The notes under the pieces were generated by a model, which ran no database searches, was not told the DNA's origin, and worked only from the letters and a program-made list of their open reading frames with translations. Shown piece by piece: positions 1-11,534 of a DNA stretch of 64,000 nucleotides. A program made the translations under genes and the position numbers. Origin of the DNA: Chlorella sorokiniana (lineage: Eukaryota > Chlorophyta > Trebouxiophyceae > Chlorellales > Chlorellaceae); assembly GCA_025917655.1 (NCBI GenBank), contig CP084614.1, forward strand, positions 1,488,001 to 1,552,000. Direction: 5' to 3'. Within the stretch, counting starts at the first letter, position 1. Each line of letters starts with the position of its first letter.

Positions 1-609
1 ACGGCGCACCTGCAGCTCCTCCAGCGTGGCCTCCTGCTCCCCAAACTCGTCGGTGATGAGGTAGCAGTGCGGCTGCACGCACGCGCTGTTGTACTTCATG
101 TGCAGCGTGATGGGGCGCCGCGTCTTGGTGCCACCACCCACATGGTTGAACTGGAAGCCCATCAGGGCCTCCACCAGGGCTGCGGGCAGACAGCGGCGAG
201 TGGAGGTTGGTAGTTGGCGGCCAGCGGCGGGCCACGACAACAGCGCCGCATGGGACGCGCTGCAGCAAGGCACCAGGCGGGCTGCGGCCAGCACTCCATT
301 GAGCACCCACCACCAGGGTCCTCTCATCCTGGCTGCAAGTGAAGGCTCACCAGATTTGCCATCCGTTTGGTGGCCAACCACCAGGATGGCGGGGGCGTCG
401 AACGGCTTTTCAAAGTCTTGGGCCAGGGCGTGCAGATCGTTGTACGCCTCATAGAGCCGCTCGTTGCCGGTGCGAAAGGCCCTTTCCGACCGGCCGGGCG
501 ACATATCCGACGGGATTTCAAGCACAGAGGCTCGCAGGGCAGCGCTGCCGCGGCGCACTGGGGGCGTGCGGTTGCTCTCCTCCGGCTCCAGATCTTGAGA
601 GGCTCGCAT
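1..609 (-). CDS. ARC5: ARC5/DRP5B-like dynamin GTPase, N-terminal part (cut by window edge)
   Basis: N-terminus of a dynamin-family GTPase closest in pattern to ARC5/DRP5B, the plant and algal protein that pinches plastids (and peroxisomes) from the cytosolic side. Exon 1 (609-351) starts at ATG 609 and carries a short acidic leader, then NERLYEAYNDLHALAQDFE and the P-loop GHQTDGKS at about residues 79-86. A GTGAG donor follows at 350. Exon 2 (179-1) continues ALVEALMGFQFNHVGGGTKT and RRPITLHMKYNSACVQP, the dynamin switch-I region typical of ARC5. The rest of the GTPase, middle and GED regions lies outside the window. The gene is divergent from EIF1AD. ARC5 rather than a generic dynamin is inferred from the HVGGGTKTRRPITLHMKY block; other DRPs differ there. 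Confidence 0.88.
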   Translation of the reverse strand, partial: MRASQDLEPEESNRTPPVRRGSAALRASVLEIPSDMSPGRSERAFRTGNERLYEAYNDLHALAQDFEKPFDAPAILVVGHQTDGKSGEPSLAARMRGPWWWVLNGVLAAARLVPCCSASHAALLSWPAAGRQLPTSTRRCLPAALVEALMGFQFNHVGGGTKTRRPITLHMKYNSACVQPHCYLITDEFGEQEATLEELQVRR

Positions 610-991
610 GGCATACCTGCCAGGCTGCGAGGCTGCCTGGGAGGCCTGCTGCTGCAGCCAGCTGGCCATTGTGGTGTGCCACTGGGCACAACTGTTGGTC
701 GTTGAGGCTTCCCACGACCCCCAGCGTATAGCAGCGCACTGCCCTGAATGGATGAAGAGAGCGGCGAGCGGCTGGCACTCAAATGCGGCACCTGCGGAGG
801 CCTGCGTGCTCTGCTGTCCACAGCAGGTTCAAACCGTTCGGCGGAACCCACATCACCAAATCGCGCGTTAGATCATCATTTCGATTGATTGATGTATATA
901 GGACGTTACTAGTAGCACAGAACTCAGTCATCAGGAAGTGTTGCCCAACTCAACATCCCCACATTTCCTTGAAGTCGTCGGCGGCAGTCCT
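610..991. promoter_or_regulatory. Shared divergent promoter region, ARC5-like / EIF1AD
   Basis: About 380 bases separate two head-to-head start codons (609 on minus, 992 on plus). GC drops around 870-960 with short AT stretches, which is where core promoters and 5' leaders would sit. No specific factor site is recognised. Confidence 0.45.
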
Positions 992-1869
992 ATGAGCAGG
1001 CGAAAGCACCTATTGCAGTCTCTGGAGCAAGAAATCGAGCCCCCGGGCGCGGGACAGCACATCGTGCGGGCAGTGGGCAGCCGCGGCAGCAATATTATAG
1101 AGGTGAGAGCGTTAAAGGATGTTCCAAGTTACCAGCAAACCTGAGAAATCCCTCCGCCTCCCGCGCCGCCACATGCATGGCTGCACATGTGCCGCTGCAG
1201 CCGCCGCTGTCCCTTCTCAACGGCAAACTTAAGCGCGTGCAGGTCGAGTTCCCAGATGGTCGGACTACGCTATGCTTGCTGCCCGCCAAGTTTCATAAGA
1301 AGCTGTGGATCAAGAAGGGCAACTACCTAATAGTGGAGGACTCGCCCGAGGCCACCGACAGCCGCGTGACGGGGCAGATCCTGGCGGTGCTCTTCGTTGA
1401 CCATGTGAAGCAGCTGAAGCGCATGCAGGGCATCTGGTGCGAGGCGCTGCAGCAGCGCGCATGAAATTCGGGCGTCATGTTCTTGTTGCGGGCGCCGTGG
1501 GCTCCTTCGGCGCTGCTTGTGCCAGCTGCCCTCCCTGTTGCGCTCATCCTGCGAGACTGCAGGCCGCCAGAGTTTGAGTCAGCGGGCAGCAGCGCAGGAG
1601 CCAGTCAGGCTGCTGACAAGCTAGCAGCGCTGGGTCTTGCGGAGAGCGATTTCGAAGAAGAGGTCTCCCCTGGTGGTGGCTCGGCAGACGCAGCACAGGG
1701 CGGAGCAGCAGGCGCAGCGGCAGGAGCAGCAGAAGCGGGTGAGCAGCAGGCTGGGGAGGGCGAGGAGAGCGGGTACAGCAGCGAGGATGGCCTGCCGCCC
1801 ATCCCCAGGTTCAACAACCGCAAGGTCATCGAGTACGCGGTGTCCGACACGGAGTCAGATGACGAGTGA
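992..1869 (+). CDS. EIF1AD: EIF1AD-type eIF1A-like RNA-binding protein
   Basis: Probable RNA-binding protein EIF1AD, a nuclear relative of translation factor eIF1A with one S1-like OB fold. Three exons fit well: 992-1102 (starts MSRRKHLLQSLEQEIEPPG), 1243-1436, and 1563-1869. The first introns are GT-AG; the second splits a Trp codon (TG|G) to give MQGIW-PPEFES. The total is about 203 residues. The OB-fold signature is QHIVRAVGSRGSNIIE then VEFPDGRTTLCLLPAKFHKK and LWIKKGNYLIVED, matching the family's GNN..V....G..FL..LP.KFRK..W...G.FLIV pattern. The C-terminus is a low-complexity acidic tail ending in DTESDDE, as in plant EIF1AD. Reading exon 2 straight on would stop at 1464 and lose this tail, so the splice is preferred. 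It is convergent with the ARID gene. Confidence 0.87.
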
Positions 1870-2213
1870 CGCGGCCCCGCAGCCCCACAGCCTGGTGCAA
1901 GGGTTGACGCTTGTGCCAGCACAGTGTGATGATCCCTGCTGCCAAATTGTACTGCTCCTCGTTGTACCGTAAATAGTTGATCTTGTTGCCCTTGCCTTCC
2001 AACTGCTGATTTTAGCCTGCTCAAGTGCACATTTGCACTCTTCTGGCAGATCCCTGCCCCGTTCCATTGCATCAAACTCAGTCAAGCAACGAATCGTCAT
2101 ATGGCTACGTCGTATGTGCATCGTCGTAGCCATCGATGCACATACAAAGGCTTGTAGCCTGTAGGGACGGTCGATCGGGGTGGCATACATATTGTTTATG
2201 GCTGTGGCTGCCC
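1870..2213. other. Convergent intergenic spacer
   Basis: 3' ends of EIF1AD (+) and the ARID gene (-) face each other across about 340 bases. The spacer is less GC-rich than the flanking exons and holds no convincing gene. It presumably carries both 3' UTRs. Confidence 0.5.
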
Positions 2214-5200
2214 TTATGTGTTGGCCAGCCCTGCAGGCGGGTAAGGATGGAATGAAAAGGAATTGGGGTCGCTGCGCTGCTCTGCTGAAGTGTCACTGGC
2301 GGAGGGCAGCTGCTGCAGTGGTCGTGAGGGCGGCGCAGCGGCGCCGGCTTCTGCCGGCGCCGACGCTGCGCTTCTCCCGGATGCCTCCCTGAAACGTGCC
2401 TCAGGTCTCGGCGACAGGTCAAGATTGCCGGCTGTGGCTGGCGGCGCATTGCCAGAGCCAAGTCCTGAGCGGGGCAGCGCCCGTGTGCCGAGCGGCGCAG
2501 ATGCTGGGCGCTGGTCTGCGATCCGTGCTGGTGATGCTGGCTCCAGGTGCTGCTCATGGTGCTGATGTGCGGGCGCAGCGGGTTGGGCTCGCTGCCGCGA
2601 CTCGACTGGCCGGAATGCCGAACGCGCAGCTGGCTGCCGGCCGTCACCAGGTGAGAGGTGGTGGCCGGCATGCACTGCCCGCTTGCCATGTTGCTGATTG
2701 GAACATGACGCAAGCATCTGCTGTCCCTGAGACCCCGACGACTGTGCTGGCTGGCTTATCCTGCCTAAGAGGCCCAGCAACAGGTCGCCACACTGACGCG
2801 CTGCACTCTGGGCCTGGCGGCACTTGGCCTCCGCCTCACGCTGCCGCCCAAGAGCCAGCGCAAGGTCAGCCCCAAGCTGAGAAACCTGCATAGCGAATGA
2901 GCGCTTCAATATGGCTGACGGCCTGTCCTGCAGGTGTCCCTTTCATGGCCGAATTGTGGGTGCAACCGCACCTGTTCCTGGCTCTTGAGCAGCTCTTCCT
3001 GCATCACGCGCACCAGGCTGGCAGCTTGCTGCATGAGGATGACGCTGGTGGGGCCATCGACGACCAGGCTGCCCCCGTGGCAGCGGTGCAGCGGGTGTCG
3101 GGAGGCAGTGCCTGCGTGGCAGCAGGTAGCGCTGGCGGCTGGCCACTGCCTGGTGGGCATGACACAGCCGCTGCAACATTGCTGAAGAAGGCGCTAATGC
3201 TGGCACTAGCTGGCACCTGCTTTGCGGTTGAGCCCAGCGTGCGCAGCGCACTGGCATCCAACAGGCCGACTGCACCAGCCCTGCCGCAGCCAGGCGCCTG
3301 GCGAGGGGCCGGCTCGGCCGGACTGCCCGCCATTGCTGCCAGGTGCTGGGCGGCCAGCAGCTCCTCTGCATCCTCTGAACGGGAAGCATGCAAATGCGGC
3401 ATCATGAGGCAGGAAGGTGGGCACTTGAAATGAGCAGCGGAGCCAAAAGCCGTGCCCCTTGATCCCGCCACGCTCACCTTGTCGCAGCTGCCACCTAATC
3501 TTGCTGCGCACCAAGTCGACCTCCAGCTCCTCACTGTCACGAAACGCCACAATGTGCTTGCCCTGCACTCCAGAAGATTCATCGTGCTTTTCAGCCATTT
3601 GGCCATGTGCCGCGTGCGTCAGCGGGGCTGCCTTTTGCTCACCGACGTGGCGTCAAAGGCTGCAACCAGCCCCTCGCGGCTGGAGTGGGCGGTCGAGTCC
3701 CACAGCCTGACCGGGAGGCCAACCAGGTCTGCGTCTGCCGCCAACACCGCTTCTGCTGCACGAGGACAGCATGCCGCTCGTTTCGTTGGCGGGGGCGGCT
3801 GCATCAGGCACAACATCTCGACCAATGGGGCGTCACCGTGCTCATCTCGTGTCCATGTCGCATCCTCCGCCGCCGTCGCACCTCCAGCCGCCCTGCCGGC
3901 AGCCTGGCTGGGGTTGGGCGCTGCCCCGTGACGGACAGACTGCAGAAAGGATATGCTTTGGAACACTGTTAAGGTTGCGGTACAGCAGAGAGCAAACGCT
4001 AATGGAAATGGGACAACAGCCTGGAGTGAAAGAGACAAGGAAGCCAGCCCACCTCAGGAGTTGCTTGTTTGTTCTGAGATGGTTGTGCTGGCTGGCCACC
4101 CCGAGCTGCGACCACCGAGGAGGGAGAGGAAGCAGGGGCCCGAGCCGCTGTGCTGCCAGCCAGCTTTGCAGCGGGTGCCTCCTCCTGGTCGCACTTCGGC
4201 TTGCATGCCTTGGGGATGCGGGGCAGACACTTTGCCTCACAGCTGCCGGTAACATTGCTGCTTTTCACATTGCCGTGGCTGTTTGCCTCGCCAGCTTGAG
4301 CTGCTGAGCTGTTTCCATCGGTTGTGGCCACGCCTGCGGCCAGAGACGACTCCAGCTGGGCCTCCTGCAGAGAGCCATCATGCACAAGTTCCTGCGCCTC
4401 CTGCTGCTGCGCTGGCAGCACCGGCGCCTGCTCCAGCTTCGTGCGCTTTGCCGGTCGTGCGGCCGCTCGGCTTGCAGGGCGCTTGATGGGCTGCGGGTCA
4501 TCAGGCAGGGCGGGTGTCTTGCTTGGAACCCTGGCCGGGAGCCCGCGGCTGGCAGCGCCTCATCTACGCCCTGCAACGACCGCTCATAAGCCAGCAGGCC
4601 GCTTCTGGCGTACATGCGCTTGATTTTGTAGCTGCAGGTGGGCAGAGGCAGGGGAGGTCAGCTGGCACTTGCAGCAGGGGAACACGCACGAGCCCTGTGC
4701 CTGATGGGGATGCACCCTGGTTATGAGACTGATGAGCCTCGCACCTCAGATTGGTCATAGTCTTGGGCGGGTTGAACTGGCGGCCCACCAGGGCCCACCT
4801 CTTGTCGGAGCAGACCTGCACTTGGGACCAGCAGGCGCCACGTCTCACCCAGCACATTCACAGCACGGTCTCATCAGCGAAATGATTGCAATCCAGACTG
4901 CACCTTGTCATAGCCACCGTTCTGGCTGACCAGACGCCACAACTTGGCCACATCCAGCTCGGTGTGGCAGAATTGAAGCGGCTGCAGCCGGGCGGGGGGA
5001 TCAGCAGGGCGGTTGGCTGCTTCGCAAGTGTACACTCTCCGATTGGTTGGCCATATACAGGCTGAGAAGCGTGGCCAATGGGCAGATTGATAGCTGAACT
5101 TCAATGCCTGCTGAAAGCACAGCCATCACGGCACATGTGTGTAGACCTCACAGTAGGGGCATCAGCGCTGGAATTGCAGGCGGCAGCGCCTGGCCGACCG

Positions 5201-5497
5201 ACCAACACTGGCATCTTGCGGGCTGCTGCTGCTCACCAAGTACGCCCTGCCACGACTGCGGTAGAAGCTCTTTAGTGCTAGCAAGAAAGTAGCCGACTGG
5301 GCCGGCTCGAGCTCAACCTCGCCAGCATTCTGCTCGGATGGGCCTGCCCTCAAACTGCTGCTGATGTCAACGTCACTATCGACTTCTTCCTCGCTCCCAG
5401 GCTCCCACTCCTCGGCATCATCTGCCTCCAGCTCCGAGGAGTGGGCAGAGGCCGCACGCCGACCTGCTCGAGGGATGCTCTGCCCCTGCTCTGACAT
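2214..5497 (-). CDS. ARID DNA-binding domain plus Tudor-like domain protein
   Basis: Putative chromatin regulator. Start ATG at 5497 (MSEQGQSIPRAG), followed by an acidic stretch (DDAEEWEPGSEEEVDSDVDI). The ARID/BRIGHT domain is assembled from four exons: 5497-5237 (ends FLLALKSFYRSRG..), 4981-4904 (PLQFCHTELDVAKLWRLVSQ NGGYDK), 4815-4745 (VCSDKRWALVGRQFNPPKTM TNL) and 4631 onward (SYKIKRMYARSGLLAYERSL QG). These give the family's LY.LV...GG...V and W..V...F..P....N pattern. After ARID comes a Lys/Pro-rich linker (PDDPQPIKRPASRAAARPAK), then a PDS5-style Tudor-like module in two exons (about 3740-3620: GLPVRLWDSTAHSSREGLVA AFD; about 3600-3490: HIVAFRDSEELEVDLVRSKI RWQL). A coiled-coil Gln/Ala-rich C-terminus ends at TAA 2214. 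The frame changes just after the ARID (about 4545-4570) without a usable intron, probably an indel. Downstream exon limits are uncertain. Confidence 0.75.
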
Positions 5498-5738
5498 ATC
5501 TGCCCACCTTTGTCGGCCCAGGAGAATGGAGAACCGCTGCTCACACAAAATGCTGGGGTAAGGCGTAGCATCCGCTCTTACCTTGCTTGCTTTCTACCCA
5601 CTAGCATCCCAGGTAGCTCAACCTTACAGCATCCTTGGTTGATGACGACAGGGAGGGCATTATCTCGAGTTTAGGCGCTAAGAAGCAGTGCAAGCCAGGC
5701 TCGGGCCGGTTTGCCGGCCACAGCGCGCTCAAACGGCG
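5498..5738. promoter_or_regulatory. ARID-gene upstream region / DUF1499-gene 3' region
   Basis: A 240-base spacer between tandem minus-strand genes. It must hold the ARID gene 5' leader and promoter and the DUF1499 gene 3' UTR. No motif is recognised. Confidence 0.35.
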
Positions 5739-7186
5739 TCACCGCCGCCCGGCTGCCGCAGCTCCTCCGTCACCAGGCGCGCAGGCCCCCTCTGGGATCT
5801 GTCCCTGCTGCACCGCCCGGCTGAGAGCCAGCATGAATGCCTCGTTGCGGCGGCCGTTCACGCCGACGTCGCTCATGCCCAGCCGCAGCTGCCCCTGCAC
5901 CTCGATCACCACCTGGGACAGGTCGTTGCACCTGCAGCCCGAGGGCAGGTGGGGCGGTGCATGGTGGCCCGAGCACGCCCAGCTGGCACAAGCCAGGTTT
6001 AGAACAAGAGCCATGGCTGGCAATTGCCACCCCCTTTGCTCCCGCTGCTATCCAGGCTGGTGCGGCTGCTGAAGCCCCCGCTCCCTGAACTGCTGTCCGC
6101 TGCGCGAGCCGCCTCACCGCAACGAAACCATGAAGTCATCAGCAAAGCCCCAGAACACGGTGAGGATGCGCGCGTGCAGGAAGCCGGGCGGCTGTCCCGC
6201 AGCAGCCGCGCCTGCGCCTGCGCCTGCACCCAGTCGGCCGCCCAGGCTTGCACATCGGCAAGCGTGGCGGCCAGGTGCAGGGGCTGCAGGTGCCGCGCGG
6301 CGTGCGGGTTGCTCTCCGCGATGCGGCTGCGAACAGACAGATGCAGGGGTAGGAGGAGTGAGGGATTGCTTTGCGGCACCATGCGCGGTCTAGCACACTT
6401 GGGACAGCTTCGGTGCGTCCTCGTGCCCACAGGCGGCACGGCAGCCAATCAGCCCGCTTGCCTGCAGCCCCACTGCTTGTCGGGCGGGCACTCGTTGGGG
6501 AAGCCGTTGTAGCGGTAGTCTGGGCTGGACAGGTGGATGAGCGTCATGAGCAGCACCACAACGCCATACAGGTAGATGACCCTGCAGCAGTGTGGTGTAA
6601 TCATCCCTGACGTTTCGAGGCAGCGGGCGCACAGAAGCGAGAAGGCTGGCCCGCCCCACCGCTCGAAATGTACTGGGGCAGCGCGGCCGTCAAACCAACA
6701 GCGAAACAGCGCAGCGGGGCCTCACCAGCGGAACATGTAGAACAGTGCCTGCACCTTGGAGGCGCCCCACATGAGCAGCCGCCGCCCCTGGCTCTTGAGC
6801 CAGCCAAAGCAACCGCGGGCCGGCGGCGGCGGCGGGCGTGCTGCCAGCGTCATGCCGCACAAGCTGGTGCCCATTTTGGCCAAACCGAACCCCAGTGCAA
6901 TGCCCAGGTAGAAGCGCCACAGCGCTGCCAAGCAGAGCTCTAGGAGGCCTGCGAATGCATGAGGCCAGGGGCAGGGTCAGCGGAGGAGGCGCCCCGCCGG
7001 TGCTGGCAGCGGTAGTGACATGGCCATTGCTGCATCGCGGATGGCGTGAAAGAGCTCATGTCCGTATGGTGGTGCCTTTAGCCACTCGCCTACTGCGATG
7101 TACGCCGTGCCCAGCACGAGCCACAGTTTAGGGTGAAGCTGGTGGCCTCTCTCCACGGGATTTAGCTGAGTGGTCTCTGCTTCCAT
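5739..7186 (-). CDS. DUF1499-domain membrane protein
   Basis: Membrane protein with a C-terminal DUF1499 domain (function unknown; plant members are plastid/thylakoid-associated). Probable start ATG 7186 (MEAETTQLNPVERGHQLHPK). Two hydrophobic stretches follow: around LWLVLGTAYIAVGEWL and ALWRFYLGIALGFGLAKMG (exon near 6950-6725). A third is VIYLYGVVVLLMTLIHLSSP (about 6583-6530). Next is a CP-type segment (GFPNECPPDKQWGC). The DUF1499 core is HLQPLHLAATLADVQAWAAD W, then GFADDFMVSLR, then DLSQVVIEVQGQLRLGMSDV GVNGRRNEA, which matches the family's hallmark S..G.SD.GVNR.R. The intron after GC at 6461 begins GCAAGC (GC-AG type). The frame shifts by one at a GGG run near 6186-6188, so GFLHARILTVFWGF is recovered only with one extra base. 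The stop is TGA at 5739. Confidence 0.72.
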
Positions 7187-7434
7187 GTTAAGACCCACCG
7201 AGTCGAGAAGGGAGCTGTGTGAGTTCCTCTTCTTTACACGCCTGCCCCAAAGCCAGGACATCCCCGCTGCTAGCGGCCTCTGACGTGCTGAAATTTGAAA
7301 GCAGCGGAATGCGGCCAAACGCCCGCCCGCAGAGCGTGCTTATTCCAGTGACAAGGTGCAGGGCCGCCCAGCCTGGCGACACGCGGGCTGCTCTGCGCTG
7401 CGCCGGCGTGCGGCCGCAGGTGCCAGGCTCCTGC
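7187..7434. promoter_or_regulatory. DUF1499-gene upstream region / SDA1 3' region
   Basis: A 250-base spacer between tandem minus-strand genes. No coding sequence is recognised. It holds the SDA1 3' UTR and the DUF1499-gene promoter by position. Confidence 0.3.
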
Positions 7435-10400
7435 TCAGTTCTTTGCTCGGCCTGCACATCGCGAGGAAGAATCATGTTGGCACGCTGCAGACTGCACCAC
7501 GCCAGCCGTATTAAGGCAGCAAGCAACCAGGGAGTGGGCTTCCTCACCCTTGTAGTTCTTGGCACCCTTCAGCTTGTTGCGCACAATCCGCTTCTTCACC
7601 TGCAGCAGAGCCAGTAAGGGCGTGTGTGTGGTGGGCATGGCATCTTCATCACACCGGAACACAGGGCGGTGGTCAGCTCGACAATCGACACGTCCCGTCG
7701 GCTCAGCTAACTGCCGCGCACCTGGCCCGACCGCGCCGCGATCGGCAGCAGCTTGCGCTTCTCCTTCTCGCGGTTGCTCAAGCCGCCGGTCTTCTTCTTC
7801 TTCAGGCTCGATCGCGCCCCAAACTTGTCCCGGCCCTCGCGGCCTGCGGATAAGCATCGGCAAGCGCAGTTTGTGTGCGCAGTTTGACCAGCGGCAGGGC
7901 AGCCGCCGCTCCGCCATCCTCGCTGTGCAGGCACACTAAATCCCCGCCCCCGGGCCCTCACCCTCCAGCACGCTCTTCAGCCGCTCCTCCTTGTCCTTGC
8001 GGTACTTGTGCCGCCCCAGCAGGTCGTCGGGGTTGAGGCGCTGCAGGGAGGAGGGGAGCCCCACATGTGGGCCAGGTGCATCAATGCCCCATCCTCCGCA
8101 CAGCCCCCTGCTGCTTGCATGCGCCAATTTTTCCTCGCCTCAACGTCAGCAGCCCGGGCGCGCCCCGCCCCGTGCCCCTCCCCCACCACCACCACCAAAC
8201 ACAAACACACACACACACGCACCTCCTCATGCATCACCGCCAGCCGATCCTTGAGCGCCAGCATCTCGTCCGCCTCCTCCTCCGCCGCCGCACGCGCCCG
8301 CTCCCGCTTACTCGCGCTCTTCATGCCGTGCTTCTGCGGGGCGCGCGGCAGGGGCCAGCCGACAGGTCGACATGGGTCGCAGGCAGGCAGGGCTATGCCA
8401 GCTGAGCGTGCTGCCGGCGATAAATTCACTGGACTCGTTAGCAGCCCAGGTTAGCAGCAGCAACAGCTCCCACAGCCAGCCCCGCCTGCCCTTCCCCACC
8501 TGCATCGCGGCGTCCACCATCCTGCGGTGCTTCAGCTGCCTGATCTTGTCAAAGTCCTCCTCGGTGAGGATGCGGCCCCATTCCAGCGGTACGCCTGCTG
8601 GCGCCGCTCCCTGCTGCTCCGCTGCCTGCTGCTCGCCCTCGTCACCCGTGCCTGCCTTGGCCGCCGCGAGCTGCTTCTTGAGCTGCGCGATGCTGCCGGC
8701 CTGCGGCGCTTGCGCTGCTGCTGCCGCTTGGCGGCGGGCCTTTTCTCCGCCCGCCGCGCTCGTCGCCGCTGCCCTCGTCCTCTTCCCCGCTGGAGCTCCC
8801 CTCAACGCCTTGGTCGTCCCCGGACGCCAGTTCCAGCCCCTCTCCTTCATCGCCGCCCTCGCTGCCGCTGGCCTCCTCCTCACCCGAGCTCCAGCCCTCG
8901 CTGTCGCTGCCGCCCTCCTCCTCCTCCGCAGCCTCATCCCCATCGTCGCTCAAGCCGCCCACCTCCTCCCCCTGCTCCTCCTCCTGCTCCTCCTCACTGC
9001 CAACCTCGCCGCCCTCCTCCAAGTCCTCCCCATCCTCATCGCTCTCAATCTCCAGCTCACTGCCGCTGCCGCTGCCGCTGAGCTCCTCACCGCTCCCCCT
9101 CCTCGCCCTCGCTGATCAGCTCTCCGTCGCTGTCAAAGCGCCCCTCCCGTAGCGCCTCCTCCAGCAGCTCCGCGCCCTCCACGCGGGTCGAGATCTGGGC
9201 AGAGGGCGGAAAAAGGGGATTGGGGGATGGGTGGGTGGGTGGGGGCGGGGTGGGAACACAGCAGGGCTGCCGCGCAGCCAATAGGGGCTGGCGCACGCCA
9301 GGCGCTACCGGCCAGCCGGGCCGCCAGAGAGAGAGCCAGCAGGGGCGCACCTGGGCCGCGCCGTACTCCATGGGGCGGGCCGACACGTCGGCGCCCCGCC
9401 CGCGGTCCCGCTTCTCCAGCATGCCGGGAGCCAGCTCCCTGCAGGCGAAGGTGGGTGGGTGTGGGGGCGGGGGGAGAGCGGCAGTTGTCGCACGCGTGCA
9501 ACCGGCGAGCTTCAGGCCGCGGCTGCTCGTGCACCCCTCGAAAGCCTGCCCAGGTTAGCAAGCCTGGCAGAGCAAGCGGCAGGGCAGTTGCGTGGCGGGT
9601 GGCCGCACCTGAAGAGGCCGATCAGGCCGCGCGCCGCAGACGACACCTCCTTCTCCCGGAACTTCTTGTAGGCGGTGAGGTCCTGCGGGCGGCGGGGCGG
9701 GGGCGCGGCGGGCGGCAGCAGGCGCGTGAGGAGGTGGGCGCGCGCGGGGCGAGCCCCCCAGCCGCCCGCAGCAGCGCAGCCAGGATGCGGTGGCACAGCT
9801 GGACCAGGCAGGCGGCAGGTTAGCTGCTGTCGCGCCTGCAGCAGCTCCTGCGTCATGACCAGGGGGCAGCGCACGCAGATCTCGCGCACGGTCTTCAGCC
9901 CGATTGTCATGACCTCGGGCGCGCCCTGTAGGCAGGGGCGGGGGGCAAAATACATAGGCCGTTCAGCGCACGCCGTTGTTGTGACGGCAGAGCGGCGCCA
10001 GGTGGGGCTCCCGCGTGCACATGCCTGGCCCCCGCTGTTTGTGCCTCGGCTGCATGGCGAGGGCGGGGGGCGCCGTCGCTCCAGCCGCGCGCCCCCCCAC
10101 ACACACACCTGTCGTGAACAAACTGGTCCACCAGCTGGCGCAGCACGGGGGCCAGCGTTTCGGGGGCACCACCTCGTGGCACGCCTGCACCAGGGCCGCC
10201 AGGATGACGGTGACGTCGCGCTGGCTGGGGTTGATGTACTTCTGCGGTACGGGGGGGCAAGGGGCGGGGCCGCGAGGGTTGGCGTGGGGGCGAGTCGGCG
10301 GCCGAGCGGCAAGGGGCCGCCGCATGAGCAGCTGACGTCAAAGTGGCACAGGCATGTGCGAATTGCAACAGCGCTGCATTGCAGTTTTAAGGCGGCGGCT

Positions 10401-11495
10401 CAAGCGGCTGCCTCTCTGAGCTGTTGCGGGGCGCACCTGGAGGAAGGGGTAGAAGTTGAGGAGCAGCAGCTTGTGCACGCCCACGGCGCGCGACACGACG
10501 TTGAGCATGGCGATGCGCGCCTCAAAGCGCTCCCGCCCGCCCTGCAGCCGCTTGAACAGCTTCTCGGCAAAGCCCTGCGGGTCGTGCAGCAGCTGCAGCG
10601 CGGCAAAGCTCTCGTGGCGGGAGCCGTCCTCGCGTCGCTGCTGCCGCTTCACCGCCGCCTGCACGCGCTTCAGCTTCTTCTGCGGAGCACCGACAGGGGG
10701 AAGAGGGGGAGACGCGGTCGGCAGGGCAAGCGGCTGCAGGGCGGGCACCGCGCCGGCCACCAGGTATGCGTTCCGCGCCCTCTGCTGCCGACAAAATTCC
10801 CCCCTCAATGAAAGCGCCAACAGGACTCGCCTGCTTCTTCTTCTTGCTGGAGCTGGTGCCCTTGTGGTAGGCGGAGTAGATGTCCTCCCTGGTGGGGCCG
10901 CTCACCGCGGGCCGGTCCTCGGCGTCGCTGTCGCTGTCTGCGCGGGAAAGGGCGGGAGGGGCAGGCAGGCCTCAATCAACGAAGCGTGCCAGCCAGGCCC
11001 CCGCGACAGTGTTTGCGGCTCGCCGAGGCCCATGCCTGCCCCCACTTCCTGCCCGCGTGTCAACGCGGTGCAGGAGGCCGTGGAAGCCGTCGCTGCTGTC
11101 CCTGGCCACGGCAGGAGGCGGCCGTCGCCGCGCGCCGCCGCCCCCGCGGCTCACCCTCGCCCTTGGCCTCCTCCGCGTCCTGGCCCAGGAAGAACTTGAG
11201 GGCGGCCAGCATGATGCGGCTGCTGCGGTGCTGCGTGGCGGCGGCGATGACGTTGACGGTGCGCGCGTCGCGCCACACGTGGCGCCGCCACATCTCCGTC
11301 AGCACCGCCAGCCCCTTCTTGGCCGCGCCCTCGTGCTCGTCCTGGATCACGCTGGCAGCGGGGAGAGGGGCAGGCGCGCGCGAGAGTGTGGGTCGCCCAC
11401 CCGTTGCCGCACGCGCCAGGTGGGGCTCCCAGCAAAGCCGTCGGGAGGCGTTGCTAGAGGAGGCACGAGAGATGCACGGCGCCACCTCGCCCCCC

Positions 11496-11534
<39 letters not shown>

